Shown here piece by piece: positions 9,059-17,987 of a stretch of 38,384 nucleotides of DNA. The stretch comes from Candidatus Aminicenantota bacterium (GTDB taxonomy: Bacteria > Acidobacteriota > Aminicenantia > JAMOAD01). The notes under the pieces are model-generated. The model searched no databases, was not told the DNA's origin, and worked only from the letters and a program-made list of their open reading frames with translations. Location of the stretch: positions 1-38,384 of the forward strand of contig JALVQI010000107.1 in assembly GCA_027031485.1 (NCBI GenBank). The letters are read 5' to 3'. Every line of letters begins with the position of its first letter. Within the stretch, counting starts at the first letter, position 1. The position numbers and the translations under genes are program-made.

Positions 9059-9087
9059 ATTATAAATAAATACAACATAAAAAGCAA
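9059..9087 (-). promoter_or_regulatory. Sigma70-type promoter of the nusA-infB operon
   Basis: On the minus strand TTGCTT (9082-9087) is separated by exactly 17 bp from a perfect TATAAT (9059-9064), 27 nt upstream of the nusA ATG. The -35 matches only its first three bases, but the -10 is ideal and the spacing optimal. It faces away from the next gene pair, so 9033-9164 is a divergent promoter region. Confidence 0.65.
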
Positions 9088-9130
9088 CCTTACCTCTTCA
9101 GTCCACTAAAAATATTTCTAAACAAATGTC

Positions 9131-9159
9131 TTGACATAAAATCCCATTGGAGATAAATT
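9131..9159 (+). promoter_or_regulatory. Candidate promoter of the lipoprotein/barrel operon
   Basis: TTGACA (9131-9136, perfect) is followed after 17 bp by TAAATT (9154-9159, four of six matches). The predicted start of transcription falls at about 9165-9166, at the ATG of the first gene, so the message could be nearly leaderless if this promoter is used. A GGAG at 9149-9152 upstream of the same ATG argues that a promoter further upstream may also exist. Confidence 0.4.
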
Positions 9160-9164
9160 TTAGT

Positions 9165-9551
9165 ATGAAAAACAAGTATTTATTTATATTAATTATTGTT
9201 TTGTTATTCTCTTTCTGTTCAGTCAACAGATTTTCATTAATGAGTGATAAAGCCTACCTAATAAAGTTAAACAGAAAATTAGGGACCTTTGCTCAAAAAA
9301 ACCAGATGTGGAAAGAAGCCGAATACAGATGGAGAAGGGTAATAGAGCTCAATCCTGAAGATTACAAAGCTCACAATAATCTTGCGGTTGCACTTGAAGC
9401 CTTAGGAAAGTATAAAGAGGCCGAAAAAGAATATAAAATAGCAATAAAACTTAGCCATAACAATGAATTGATAAGGAGAAACTATGAAAAATTTAAATCG
9501 GGAAAACGGGGAAGAAAGAAAGATGGCAAAAGAAAAAAGATTAGGTATTAG
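9165..9551 (+). CDS. Small TPR-containing lipoprotein-like protein
   Basis: The N-terminus MKNKYLFILIIVLLFSFCSVN is a signal peptide with a cysteine placed as in lipoproteins, although the lipobox (FSFC) is imperfect. Residues about 45-108 form at least one full tetratricopeptide repeat and parts of flanking ones (EAEYRWRRVIELNPEDYKAHNNL.. and YKEAEKEYKIAIKL). The C-terminus is very basic. A TTG codon at 9147 would add six residues; ATG at 9165 is preferred because it gives a clean signal peptide. It overlaps the next gene by 68 nt and probably works with the two envelope proteins encoded downstream. Specific function unknown. Confidence 0.7.
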   Translation: MKNKYLFILIIVLLFSFCSVNRFSLMSDKAYLIKLNRKLGTFAQKNQMWKEAEYRWRRVIELNPEDYKAHNNLAVALEALGKYKEAEKEYKIAIKLSHNNELIRRNYEKFKSGKRGRKKDGKRKKIRY

Positions 9552-10179
9552 TTTAATCGTTTTTCTTCTCTTAATATTTATATCAAGTTGCACAGAGACA
9601 AGAATGCAGAGAGTGGTTGTAAAGGCAAAACCTGCCTTTAACATACTCCGTTTTAATGAAATCCAGATTACTAATTTCAAGATTATTTCAACCATAAACA
9701 AGGAAACAATTGAAAGTGAAATGATGAAAACATTAAAAGAGGAGCTCTCCATATACTTTAAGAAGACTGTTAAAATCGGAGAACTCATTAATCCTTCGGA
9801 TGAATCCATTTTTTCCAATCACTTTTTCTGGAGAGAGTATGTGAAAGCGGAAAATACAGCTATAATAACAGGAATTGTCAGGATAAAGAAAGAAGCCCGA
9901 AGTCAAATTGAAACAGTAAGAGACACTCCCCTATCTCTTAAGAAAAAGAATGTTCTTAAAACCTTAAAACTAATTAATTCTAATATCACCTTCTTTGTAT
10001 ATAATGGAGATACAGGTAAAAGAGTTTATAAATACAGATTTAATTATAAGATAACAGACGAAAGCGGTGAAGCCGATAGTGTTTTAGTGAGCAGATTAAT
10101 CAGTATTGCTGTAGACCGTTTTATAAATAGAATTGTTCCAAGGGAACATATTGTTTATAGATATTTTTTTAATTTTTAA
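9484..10179 (+). CDS. Lipoprotein of unknown function
   Basis: The 231-residue product has a basic N-terminus, a hydrophobic stretch and a good lipobox (ISSC), so it is probably lipidated. The mature part begins with a strand-rich segment (RFNEIQITNFKIIS) and contains a long helix, IESEMMKTLKEELSIYFKK. It ends in beta-rich sequence, including TFFVYNGDTGKRVYKYRF. The layout recalls lipoproteins that assemble small periplasmic alpha/beta domains, but I do not recognise the family. AAGGAG six nt upstream supports ATG 9484; an in-frame ATG at 9523 would give a shorter signal peptide. It lies 11 nt before the barrel protein gene. Confidence 0.7.
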   Translation: MKNLNRENGEERKMAKEKRLGISLIVFLLLIFISSCTETRMQRVVVKAKPAFNILRFNEIQITNFKIISTINKETIESEMMKTLKEELSIYFKKTVKIGELINPSDESIFSNHFFWREYVKAENTAIITGIVRIKKEARSQIETVRDTPLSLKKKNVLKTLKLINSNITFFVYNGDTGKRVYKYRFNYKITDESGEADSVLVSRLISIAVDRFINRIVPREHIVYRYFFNF

Positions 10180-10190
10180 AGAGGGATAAG

Positions 10191-13037
10191 ATGAAAAGGA
10201 TTTCAGGCTTTTTTTATTTTTTGTTTATTTTATTAATCCTTTCCACTTTTTCTTATTCTCAATTTCAGCTTTTTCCTTACTATGGGAAAAACAAGATACA
10301 GATAGGAAAACAGTGGTATGTTTATGAAACGGATCATTTTAAGATTAACTTTTATACAAAACATATGGAAATTTTGAATTATGCGGTTATAGATGCCGAA
10401 GATGCTTATAAAAAGCTTTCTGAATTTTTAGGGTTTTCCCCGGATAAGAAGATTCCAATTCTCCTTTACCAATCCCATAAAGAGTTTGAGATGACCAATC
10501 TCTATCGCTCTGCCGTGCCGGAACCTGTGATGGGATTTTCTGAGCCAATAGGGGATAGGGTTGTAATCCCTTCCGAATATCCACCATCGGTTCTGAGGCA
10601 TCTTATTACCCATGAACTAACACATATCTTTCAATTCAACCTTATCTACGGAGGAGGTCATAAAAGCATATATTCCTTTTCCCGTGTGCCTTTATGGATA
10701 ATGGAAGGTTTTGCCGAATTTATCCCGGGGGATTGGGATCCAATATCTTTGATGATTGTAAGAGATGCTGTTGTAACCGGTCAGATTCCCGAATTAACAA
10801 AGTACGGAGAATTAAGATATAAAAATCCCACCTCAAGATCTCCCTATGATTTCGGGCATATGGTATATGAATATTTATACAAAAAATACGGAAGAACAGG
10901 GCTGAGAAGATTCTGGTGGAATCTAAAAAGATTCTCATTTTTCAGGGGAAAGGGTTTATTCAAAGAATCTTTCAATATTGAATACAATGTTTTTAACAGT
11001 ATGTTCCAGAGATATCTCAGAAACAGATTCAGATCATTTTTTGCCAGAAAATTACCCGGAGATTACGGATTAAGAATCAGCCCGGAGTATCCATACTCTC
11101 AGGTTTACTCCTTTTCTGTCTCTCCGTCGGGAGAATCAGCTGCCATTGTTACTGCAAATTATAAAAAATATGCCCTGACCATATCTTTAATAAACTTAAG
11201 AACTGGTAAAGTCTACAAGGATATTACACCTGGATACAATTCAAAGTTTGAAACCATGTATCTTAAATTCTCTCCCGAAGACGGAAAATCCATTGTCTGG
11301 GATAGTAAAGGTGATTATGTTGCATTTTTCGGAAGATACAATTATGATTATTATCTTCTGTTTTACTCATCATTAGGTAAATTTTTAAAGAAAATAAAAT
11401 TAAAGGGTCTGAATGAACCAAGCGGAATGGAAATTTCTCCGGATGATAAATATCTGGTCTTCTCTGCTATCAAAAATGCAAGAAGAGATCTCTTTTTATA
11501 TGATATTAAAAAAGACAAAATTGCCCAATTAACAAATTCCATTGATTATGAGTTTTCTGCTTCTTTTTCAAATGACGGTAAATCAATCGTTTTTGATAGA
11601 ATGATAGGGAAGTATCATCAGCTCTTTCTTTTAGACCTCCAGACAAAAAAAGAAAAACAACTGACATTTGAAAAAACATATCATATAAACCCTGTTTTCA
11701 AAGATAAAAATACAATTCTTTTTTCTTACTATTACAAAGGTGCCTACAATCTGGCAACAATCAACATAAGAACCAGAGAGATTAAGGTATTAACGGATCT
11801 ATCCACAGGAGTTTTTTATCCCCATATAAGAAACAACAAAATTTATTATCTTGGATATGCCTATAACAGCTTCAGTCTTTACAAAGCCGATTCTCTTAAA
11901 ATTATTGATACTATCAAAGAAAGTAAAGAAAATTATGAAAAGAAAGTTAATTTCATAATAGATAAAGCGAAGATCAGAAAATATAAAAAATTTGAGGGAA
12001 TAGTTGTAAGCGGATTACCCAGTGTTGGATTTGCTGTCGCAACAGACGGGACAACATACGGAGGGGCATACTTAAATTTCAGCGACACATTGAACAATGA
12101 AAATATTTCTTTAACAGCATATTCAGTTATGAATTTCAAAAACTATTATTTAAGTTATGTAAACCTCGGACATAGATTAAATTATGGGATTGAACTATTT
12201 TCAAACACCTATTTTTACTATCTGCCCTATCAGTACTGGGCTGCCGAATTTTATGGTTATTATTCATACAAAAACGCTCTCGCCACAAGAAAGATTCTTG
12301 GAGCAACCTTCTCCGGAATTTATCCGCTAAACAAATTTCACAGACTCTCCCTACACCTGGGTCTATACTATCAGAAAGAGGAACTATACTATCTTAAAAT
12401 GGAAAACAGCAACAGAAATCCGTTTTATAGCGGATACTTATTTCCATTAAATATAGCTCTTACAGGGGAAACCACAGCTTTTAGAAGCTATGGTCCCTAT
12501 GAGGGATATACATACAATCTGCTTTTCTCAAAGTCAATACCATTAGCAAAAAAATGGAGAGATGCATATGCTTTCGAAATAGATTTAAGAAAATATGTAC
12601 CTCTGGGATTTGATACCCTCTTTGCTTTCAGAGGTTTCGGAGCTTTTAGCGGTGGTAAAAATCCATATATTTTTTACGGTGGTGGTAACAATGATATAAG
12701 GTCAACCTACTACTTTACTGTTGTGGGAAACAATTTTTTTCATTTAAATGCAGAATTCAGGTTTCCTCTTGTACAGATAGCATTAACACCTATCGGATTG
12801 ATAGGTCCCGTAAGAGGGGTTCTTTTTGCAGATGTGGGAGGAGCATGGTTCAATGATGAAAAATTTGTTTTCTGGGATGATTTCAGAAATAGCCTGAAAG
12901 ATCCCGTTGCATCCGTAGGGTATGGGATAGAATTTTTCCTTGGAGGATACCCTATGCATGTGGAATGGGTATACAGAACAGATTTCCTAAACTTCTCTTC
13001 TCCTGAAGTCAAGTTCTGGATAGGGTTTGATTTTTAA
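10191..13037 (+). CDS. Outer-membrane protein: gluzincin-type peptidase, TolB-like propeller, beta-barrel
   Basis: This 948-residue protein has a signal peptide (1-23). A peptidase-MA-like domain follows, with HELTH (141-145) and a downstream glutamate segment MEGFAEF (171-177), the expected zinc-ligand pattern of gluzincins. From about 290 to 570 there are TolB/WD40-like propeller blades (KFSPEDGKSIVWDSKGDYVAFF, MEISPDDKYLVFSA, ASFSNDGKSIVFDR). From about 600 to the end, alternating aromatic strands and the final ...FWIGFDF (terminal Phe) indicate an Omp85/surface-antigen-like barrel. The combination suggests a surface or periplasmic protease anchored by its own barrel; this is an inference. 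The two preceding lipoprotein genes are likely partners. It converges on, and overlaps by 4 nt, the next gene. Confidence 0.85.
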   Translation: MKRISGFFYFLFILLILSTFSYSQFQLFPYYGKNKIQIGKQWYVYETDHFKINFYTKHMEILNYAVIDAEDAYKKLSEFLGFSPDKKIPILLYQSHKEFEMTNLYRSAVPEPVMGFSEPIGDRVVIPSEYPPSVLRHLITHELTHIFQFNLIYGGGHKSIYSFSRVPLWIMEGFAEFIPGDWDPISLMIVRDAVVTGQIPELTKYGELRYKNPTSRSPYDFGHMVYEYLYKKYGRTGLRRFWWNLKRFSFFRGKGLFKESFNIEYNVFNSMFQRYLRNRFRSFFARKLPGDYGLRISPEYPYSQVYSFSVSPSGESAAIVTANYKKYALTISLINLRTGKVYKDITPGYNSKFETMYLKFSPEDGKSIVWDSKGDYVAFFGRYNYDYYLLFYSSLGKFLKKIKLKGLNEPSGMEISPDDKYLVFSAIKNARRDLFLYDIKKDKIAQLTNSIDYEFSASFSNDGKSIVFDRMIGKYHQLFLLDLQTKKEKQLTFEKTYHINPVFKDKNTILFSYYYKGAYNLATINIRTREIKVLTDLSTGVFYPHIRNNKIYYLGYAYNSFSLYKADSLKIIDTIKESKENYEKKVNFIIDKAKIRKYKKFEGIVVSGLPSVGFAVATDGTTYGGAYLNFSDTLNNENISLTAYSVMNFKNYYLSYVNLGHRLNYGIELFSNTYFYYLPYQYWAAEFYGYYSYKNALATRKILGATFSGIYPLNKFHRLSLHLGLYYQKEELYYLKMENSNRNPFYSGYLFPLNIALTGETTAFRSYGPYEGYTYNLLFSKSIPLAKKWRDAYAFEIDLRKYVPLGFDTLFAFRGFGAFSGGKNPYIFYGGGNNDIRSTYYFTVVGNNFFHLNAEFRFPLVQIALTPIGLIGPVRGVLFADVGGAWFNDEKFVFWDDFRNSLKDPVASVGYGIEFFLGGYPMHVEWVYRTDFLNFSSPEVKFWIGFDF

Positions 13038-14221
13038 TTTTCCTGCTTTAACTCTCTTATGATAATTTTCTTAATACTTTTTTCAGAAATATCTTTTATT
13101 TCAAACTCATAATTATCTATCACTATTTTTTCTCCTTTATTGGGGAATTTCCCTAAAATATAGCTTATCATTCCTCCTATGGTAACAGCCGAATGGTCAA
13201 TTTCAAATTCGGTATCAAGCAAATCCTCTATATCTTCTATAGGAGTATCCCCAGAGACAATATAATAACCATCTTTTTCTTCGATACTGACCTCCTCCTT
13301 TTCATATTCATCATAAATTTCTCCAACTATCTCCTCAAGAATATCCTCCACAGTAACTACACCTGAAATTCCCCCATATTCATCTGTAACAACAGCCATT
13401 TTCTGTTTCTTTTTCTGAAGCAATTTCAGGAGGTCAGAAATTCTCATATATTCTGTTACATACAGAGGTTTTCTTATTAAATCTTTTGTTTTTTTTAGAA
13501 TAATTGAATCCTGTCCCCAATATCGAAACATATCTTTCGCAATTACAATCCCAACAAGATTATCTATTCTCTCTCTATAAACAAGAATTCTTGATTTCTT
13601 TTTTTCAATAATCAATTTTTTTAATTGAGAAAGAGGCATTCCTTCTTCTATCCCTATAATATTAATCCGGGGAGTCATTATCTCTCTGACTGTTCTCTCC
13701 TTAAAATAGATGATTTTTTCAACCATCTCCTCTTCTTCTTCGGTTATAATATTTTTCTCTTTCCCTTCTAACAGGAAAGCTTCTATCCTCTCCTCTTTCT
13801 CCTCCTCAGTAGCCGGTGGGATTTCCTTATCCTTAGGGAAAATTTTGCTTAACCATAGTTGAATCGGAATAAACAGTCTTATCAATTTATAAGAACTTTC
13901 TTTCTTTATAAAAATCGGTGGAATAAAATAAATAAGAAAGAATGATGATAAAAGACAGATTATATTTTCATCTAAAAGTAATTTAGGGAAAGTAAAAATC
14001 ATATAAACAGTGAAAGTAACAAGAAAACTTAAATTTTTTAAGTTTTTAATTGCAAGTATATGTGCCTCTATACTTGAAAGATAGGGATAATCTTCCTCCT
14101 CTCTGTCCGAAACAAGCTGAAGATATTTCCATTTTTTTATTTCAAGAAGAGATGTTTCCCAGATGGAAAAGACAAAAGCTATTATTAGTCCTATTAATTC
14201 AATAATAAAAAATTTAATCAT
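13034..14221 (-). CDS. CNNM/CorC-family membrane protein with CBS pair
   Basis: The N-terminal part (1 to about 130) has three or four hydrophobic segments resembling the DUF21/CNNM transmembrane domain, though divergent. Two CBS domains follow (from VREIMTPRINIIG to about residue 295), including the hallmark VVTDEYGGISGVVTVEDILEEIVGEI. A C-terminal CorC_HlyC domain (about 310-390) begins at GYYIVSGDTPIEDI. Members are implicated in magnesium or cobalt efflux and nucleotide sensing. The start overlaps ybeY by 8 nt, in the common order phoH-(pgpH)-ybeY-corC. Transport substrate not proven by sequence. Confidence 0.88.
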   Translation of the reverse strand: MIKFFIIELIGLIIAFVFSIWETSLLEIKKWKYLQLVSDREEEDYPYLSSIEAHILAIKNLKNLSFLVTFTVYMIFTFPKLLLDENIICLLSSFFLIYFIPPIFIKKESSYKLIRLFIPIQLWLSKIFPKDKEIPPATEEEKEERIEAFLLEGKEKNIITEEEEEMVEKIIYFKERTVREIMTPRINIIGIEEGMPLSQLKKLIIEKKKSRILVYRERIDNLVGIVIAKDMFRYWGQDSIILKKTKDLIRKPLYVTEYMRISDLLKLLQKKKQKMAVVTDEYGGISGVVTVEDILEEIVGEIYDEYEKEEVSIEEKDGYYIVSGDTPIEDIEDLLDTEFEIDHSAVTIGGMISYILGKFPNKGEKIVIDNYEFEIKDISEKSIKKIIIRELKQEN

Positions 14222-14627
14222 CCTGACCTGTAAATTCCTTTAAAAGTTTTTCTTGAAATCTAATCATAAAAGAATTTTCATCCTTATGCTCATATCCAAT
14301 AAGATGCAAAAATCCGTGGATAATTACCCTGAAAAGTTCTTCCCTATAGGGGACTTTTTCTCTAATAGAGTTTTTAAAAACATTCGGAATAGATATTATA
14401 ATATCTCCAAGATAAGTTTGTTCTCCGCCCGGAAAACTTAAAACATCGGTTGAAGAATCTTTGTTTCTGTATTTTTTATTATAATTTCTTATAAATCTTT
14501 CCCCACAGAATACAATGCTCAAGTTTACCTTTTTAATATCGGTTTTTAACTTCATAAAATTTACAAGTTTTACTATTTGGCTTTTATTGATCTTATATTT
14601 TCTCGTTTTATTTATTATTGTCACCAT
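14214..14627 (-). CDS. ybeY: Endoribonuclease YbeY (16S rRNA maturation)
   Basis: YbeY is a metal-dependent RNase acting in 16S rRNA 3' maturation and ribosome quality control. The diagnostic motif is HGFLHLIGYEH near residues 110-120, with the three metal-binding histidines kept; the usual Asp before the last His is Glu, a conservative change. Upstream lies STDVLSFPGG, also conserved. I chose ATG 14627, preceded by AAGGGA, over the in-frame ATG at 14642 that lacks a ribosome-binding site and would add five basic residues. It overlaps the end of the upstream pgpH-like gene. Confidence 0.93.
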   Translation of the reverse strand: MVTIINKTRKYKINKSQIVKLVNFMKLKTDIKKVNLSIVFCGERFIRNYNKKYRNKDSSTDVLSFPGGEQTYLGDIIISIPNVFKNSIREKVPYREELFRVIIHGFLHLIGYEHKDENSFMIRFQEKLLKEFTGQDD

Positions 14628-16899
14628 TTTCTTTCCCTTCATTAAAATTAAAACCGGGATATGAAATTCTGCTATGGTAAAAATTCACCAGCGTTTCATA
14701 AAAAGATTCGGAAATTATTTGAATGTCCTTAAAACTTATGTCAGACTCATTGAGTTGACCATCCTCTATTATTTTCTTGAAAATTTTATCAATCAAATTC
14801 TTAAAGACAGTCTCATTCATCTCGGTAAGGGATTTGGCTGCTGCTTCTACAGAATCAGCAAGCATAAGAAGAGCTGTCTCCTTTGTTTGAGGTTTAGGCC
14901 CCGGATATCTAAAAGCTTCTTCATCAATCTTTATCTCTTTAAATTCTTCTTTCTTCTTTGAGATTGTTTCTTTTTTCCTTCTCTCTAACTCTTTATTATA
15001 AAAAAATGTTATTAAGGAAGTGCCATGATGCTCTCTTATTCCATCTATAATAACTTCGGGTAACCCATATTTATTAGCTATTTCCACCCCATCTGATACA
15101 TGATTTTTTATAAAAACGACACTGGTCAAAGGAGGTAATTTATTATGTATATTTTCCTCGTTAGGAGGTATATTCTCAACAAAATAGTTCGGCCTTTTCA
15201 TCTTCCCTATATCATGGTAAAGAGCCTGACATCTAACAACAACAGGATTTACACCTATGTCTTTTGCCGCTTGTTCAGCAAGAGAAGCAACCATTAAAGA
15301 GTGATGATAAGTCCCGTTAGCTGTTAGAGCCATATCTCTAAAGATGGGAAGGTCAAGATTGGTCAATTCCAAGAGTTTTAAATCTGATATTAGCTTGAAA
15401 ACACTCTCCTCAAAGGGAAGAAAAGCCGAAACAAAAATGGATACAAGAATAGCTCCGATAATTGCCGATATATAGGAAAAAATAGTATTAATTCCCACTC
15501 CTTTTGCAAGGATGTTCTCAAAAATTATAAATAATATACTAATAGGAAGAATATAGTAAATTGAAAGTTTTATTGCCAGACTCCTTTTAATCTCTCTGTT
15601 CCCTCTTGTCTTTAGAACAGGAATCAGAGATGAAATCAGAATAAAGAAAATCATATAATAGTTTTTCACAAGAAAGACTCCGGTGATAATAGTTAACAGA
15701 AGTACAAAGACAATAGAAATTTCAAAGCCAACTAATAGAGACAATAATATCCCTCCGGATTGAAATGGTATTAAAAAATGAATGGTTGAATTTGACAGCA
15801 CGGAAAGGTTAACACCTGATTTTTCCATAAAATCTATAAGCATTATCATACTTCTGTATAGAGCAATATAAAACACCAGATTTGCAAAAACAATGTGAAT
15901 TATCTTCTTACCGCTAAGATATCTTCTCTTTAATGAATCAAGTATGAAAGAGGATATAAAGACAATCAGGAATATAAAGAGAAAAGAGCTTCCTATAAGA
16001 GAGAAAGGTTTTTTCTTCTGAGCTTGTAAACTCCTTAGTTTTTTTAGTATATCACAAGTTTTTTCATCTAACTCATCACCATTTCTGACAATCATTCTTC
16101 CCTTTTTTATTATGTTGTACACAGGGGTTAAATTCTTCGCTGTATTCTCTCTATAAACCTTTGTTTTTGTCTCATTTTTCAAATATTTTGGAGAGTATAC
16201 TGAAAAAATAATCCGTTCTATTAAAGCAATCTCTTCTTTTTTTAAATTTTTCTTTTTAGATTCAGTATAAATAAACTCTTTAATCTCTTTGTCCCCCCAT
16301 GTCTCTGAAAGTTTTAAAATACTTCTTGTCTTCCCTTTTGTAATTATGGCTTCTCTTTTCCCTTCACCTATCAGTTTATTTTTGTTTCTTATAATATCCT
16401 TTTTGTAAAGAGCATCAATAATAGCAATAACTATTTTTTCTATTTTAGTTCGTGTCTTTCTTCTCGAAAGAATCCTCAAATCTTCTTCAATCAAACTAAT
16501 TCCAAATTCATCTTCAATTTTTTTTCTGTTCTTCTTTGCAGAAGTAAAATATTTAAAAAGCCTGTCAATATTTTCTCGTGCTCTCTTCTCAGCGTCGGGA
16601 ATATAATCATATACATACGGAGCTTTTTTTAACTCAGCTATTTTTATTCTCTCTGTAGCCTCCTTGTTTATTACTTTAAAATCAAAAGGAGCTTTTATGT
16701 CTTTTCTGGCAATATCTCCTACCTTATAATCCCTTACTTGAGGAGAATAATTAAAAAAGAGGATAAAGGTTAATATAATTGAATATAAAAATGAAAAAGC
16801 CAATTTATAGGAAAAAATAAGAGCTTTCAACTCTTTTTCCTGAGAATAAAGCTTTTTTCTATTTTTCCCCAAGTTATTTTTTTCCTTCATGTTTTTCAT
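14608..16899 (-). CDS. 7TM-HD family phosphohydrolase, PgpH-like c-di-AMP phosphodiesterase
   Basis: Architecture: an N-terminal membrane segment (about 28-50), a long extracytoplasmic 7TMR-HDED-like region (about 55-295), a cluster of six to seven hydrophobic helices (about 300-500) and a C-terminal HD domain. The HD domain starts near residue 511 and carries HHS (532-534), YHDIG (561-565), REHH (622-625) and LADS (680-683), a full set of metal ligands. In Firmicutes this family (PgpH/YqfF) hydrolyses cyclic di-AMP and the gene sits between phoH and ybeY, exactly as here. The start overlaps phoH by 26 nt. Confidence 0.92.
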   Translation of the reverse strand: MKNMKEKNNLGKNRKKLYSQEKELKALIFSYKLAFSFLYSIILTFILFFNYSPQVRDYKVGDIARKDIKAPFDFKVINKEATERIKIAELKKAPYVYDYIPDAEKRARENIDRLFKYFTSAKKNRKKIEDEFGISLIEEDLRILSRRKTRTKIEKIVIAIIDALYKKDIIRNKNKLIGEGKREAIITKGKTRSILKLSETWGDKEIKEFIYTESKKKNLKKEEIALIERIIFSVYSPKYLKNETKTKVYRENTAKNLTPVYNIIKKGRMIVRNGDELDEKTCDILKKLRSLQAQKKKPFSLIGSSFLFIFLIVFISSFILDSLKRRYLSGKKIIHIVFANLVFYIALYRSMIMLIDFMEKSGVNLSVLSNSTIHFLIPFQSGGILLSLLVGFEISIVFVLLLTIITGVFLVKNYYMIFFILISSLIPVLKTRGNREIKRSLAIKLSIYYILPISILFIIFENILAKGVGINTIFSYISAIIGAILVSIFVSAFLPFEESVFKLISDLKLLELTNLDLPIFRDMALTANGTYHHSLMVASLAEQAAKDIGVNPVVVRCQALYHDIGKMKRPNYFVENIPPNEENIHNKLPPLTSVVFIKNHVSDGVEIANKYGLPEVIIDGIREHHGTSLITFFYNKELERRKKETISKKKEEFKEIKIDEEAFRYPGPKPQTKETALLMLADSVEAAAKSLTEMNETVFKNLIDKIFKKIIEDGQLNESDISFKDIQIISESFYETLVNFYHSRISYPGFNFNEGKENGDNNK

Positions 16900-17833
16900 A
16901 AGCCTTAATTATCTCTCTTACAAGTTTATGTCTTACCACATCCTTTTCCGTAAAATATACAATTTTAATTCCTTCAATTTCTTTTAATATTTTAACAGCT
17001 TCCACCAGTCCGGAACGCATTTTTGATGGTAAATCTATCTGAGTTATATCCCCCGTAATAACAGCTTTTGAACCTATTCCAAATCTTGTTAAAAACATCT
17101 TCATCTGTTCATATGTTGTATTCTGAGCTTCATCCAGTATGACAAAGGCATTATTTAATGTTCTTCCTCTCATATAGGCAAGTGGAGCTATCTCAATTAT
17201 TTCATCTTCAAGAAAATTCTTTGCTTTCTCCGGATCAAGAAGATCAAAGATAGCATCATATAAGGGCCTCAAATACGGATTTACTTTCTGAGGAATATCT
17301 CCCGGTAAGAAGCCCAACTTTTCTCCGGCTTCCACCACAGGTCGGGTAAGAATAATTCTTTTGACAAGCTTTTTACTCAAGTACGAAAGGGCAAAAGCCA
17401 TTGCAAGATAGGTTTTACCTGTTCCAGCTGGCCCTATCGAAAAAACAATATCATTATTTTTCATTGCTTCAATGTAATGATATTGATTAAAAGTCTTGGG
17501 TTTGACTCTCTTTCTGTTAAAAGGTGTTAAGAAAGAGTCCTTTGAAATTGTCTGAAGCTTGGACTTGTCATCATTGGGGATACTGTTCAAGATAGTCAAA
17601 AAATCATCTTCCTCAATCTTTTCTCCGTTTTCAAAAAGATTTGATATATTAAGGAAAAAATTCTTTGCAAACTCCACATCACCCTTATCACCAGTAATTA
17701 CTATTCTTTCTCCTCCTCCATTCCTCTCTATCTTCAACTCAACCTTCAGTCTATTTTTTATTTCTGATTTGTGTTTTGACAAAAGTGAATTAAACAGTTC
17801 CCTGTTTTTATACGGTAGGTCAACCTCGCTCAT
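16874..17833 (-). CDS. phoH: PhoH-like ATPase
   Basis: This 319-residue protein has an N-terminal KH-like segment (about 30-65) and a PhoH ATPase core with Walker A GPAGTGKT (134-141) and Walker B FVILDEAQNTT near 230-240. RPVVEAGEKLGFLPGD and the late ITQIDLP..MRSGL segment are conserved in the family. The family is linked to RNA metabolism and is usually encoded next to ybeY. AGGA lies 9 nt before the ATG. It is the first gene of a four-gene operon with pgpH-like, ybeY and corC-like genes. Confidence 0.93.
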   Translation of the reverse strand: MSEVDLPYKNRELFNSLLSKHKSEIKNRLKVELKIERNGGGERIVITGDKGDVEFAKNFFLNISNLFENGEKIEEDDFLTILNSIPNDDKSKLQTISKDSFLTPFNRKRVKPKTFNQYHYIEAMKNNDIVFSIGPAGTGKTYLAMAFALSYLSKKLVKRIILTRPVVEAGEKLGFLPGDIPQKVNPYLRPLYDAIFDLLDPEKAKNFLEDEIIEIAPLAYMRGRTLNNAFVILDEAQNTTYEQMKMFLTRFGIGSKAVITGDITQIDLPSKMRSGLVEAVKILKEIEGIKIVYFTEKDVVRHKLVREIIKAYEKHEGKK

Positions 17834-17867
17834 TTTCTTTATTCCTAAATATCATCATTTTTTAAAT

Positions 17868-17896
17868 AGTTTAACATTTTGAAGCCCTGTTTTCAA
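17868..17896 (-). promoter_or_regulatory. Candidate promoter of the phoH operon
   Basis: On the minus strand TTGAAA (17891-17896, five of six) is followed after 17 bp by TAAACT (17868-17873, four of six), 34 nt upstream of the phoH ATG. It lies in the 154-bp gap after the kinase gene, which implies that the operon is transcribed independently of the kinase. Confidence 0.45.
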
Positions 17897-17987
17897 GATT
17901 TCGAGATGCGTCAAAAATAATCCTATAAATAGTAATTGGTTTGTTTTTTTGTTGAATTTAAAATTTAAAGTATAGAAAAATAAAAGT

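Noticed and set aside
9402-9818. Minus-strand ORF of 138 codons under the lipoprotein genes
   Set aside because: It is antisense to two plus-strand genes with signal peptides and good ribosome-binding sites, and shows no recognisable features.
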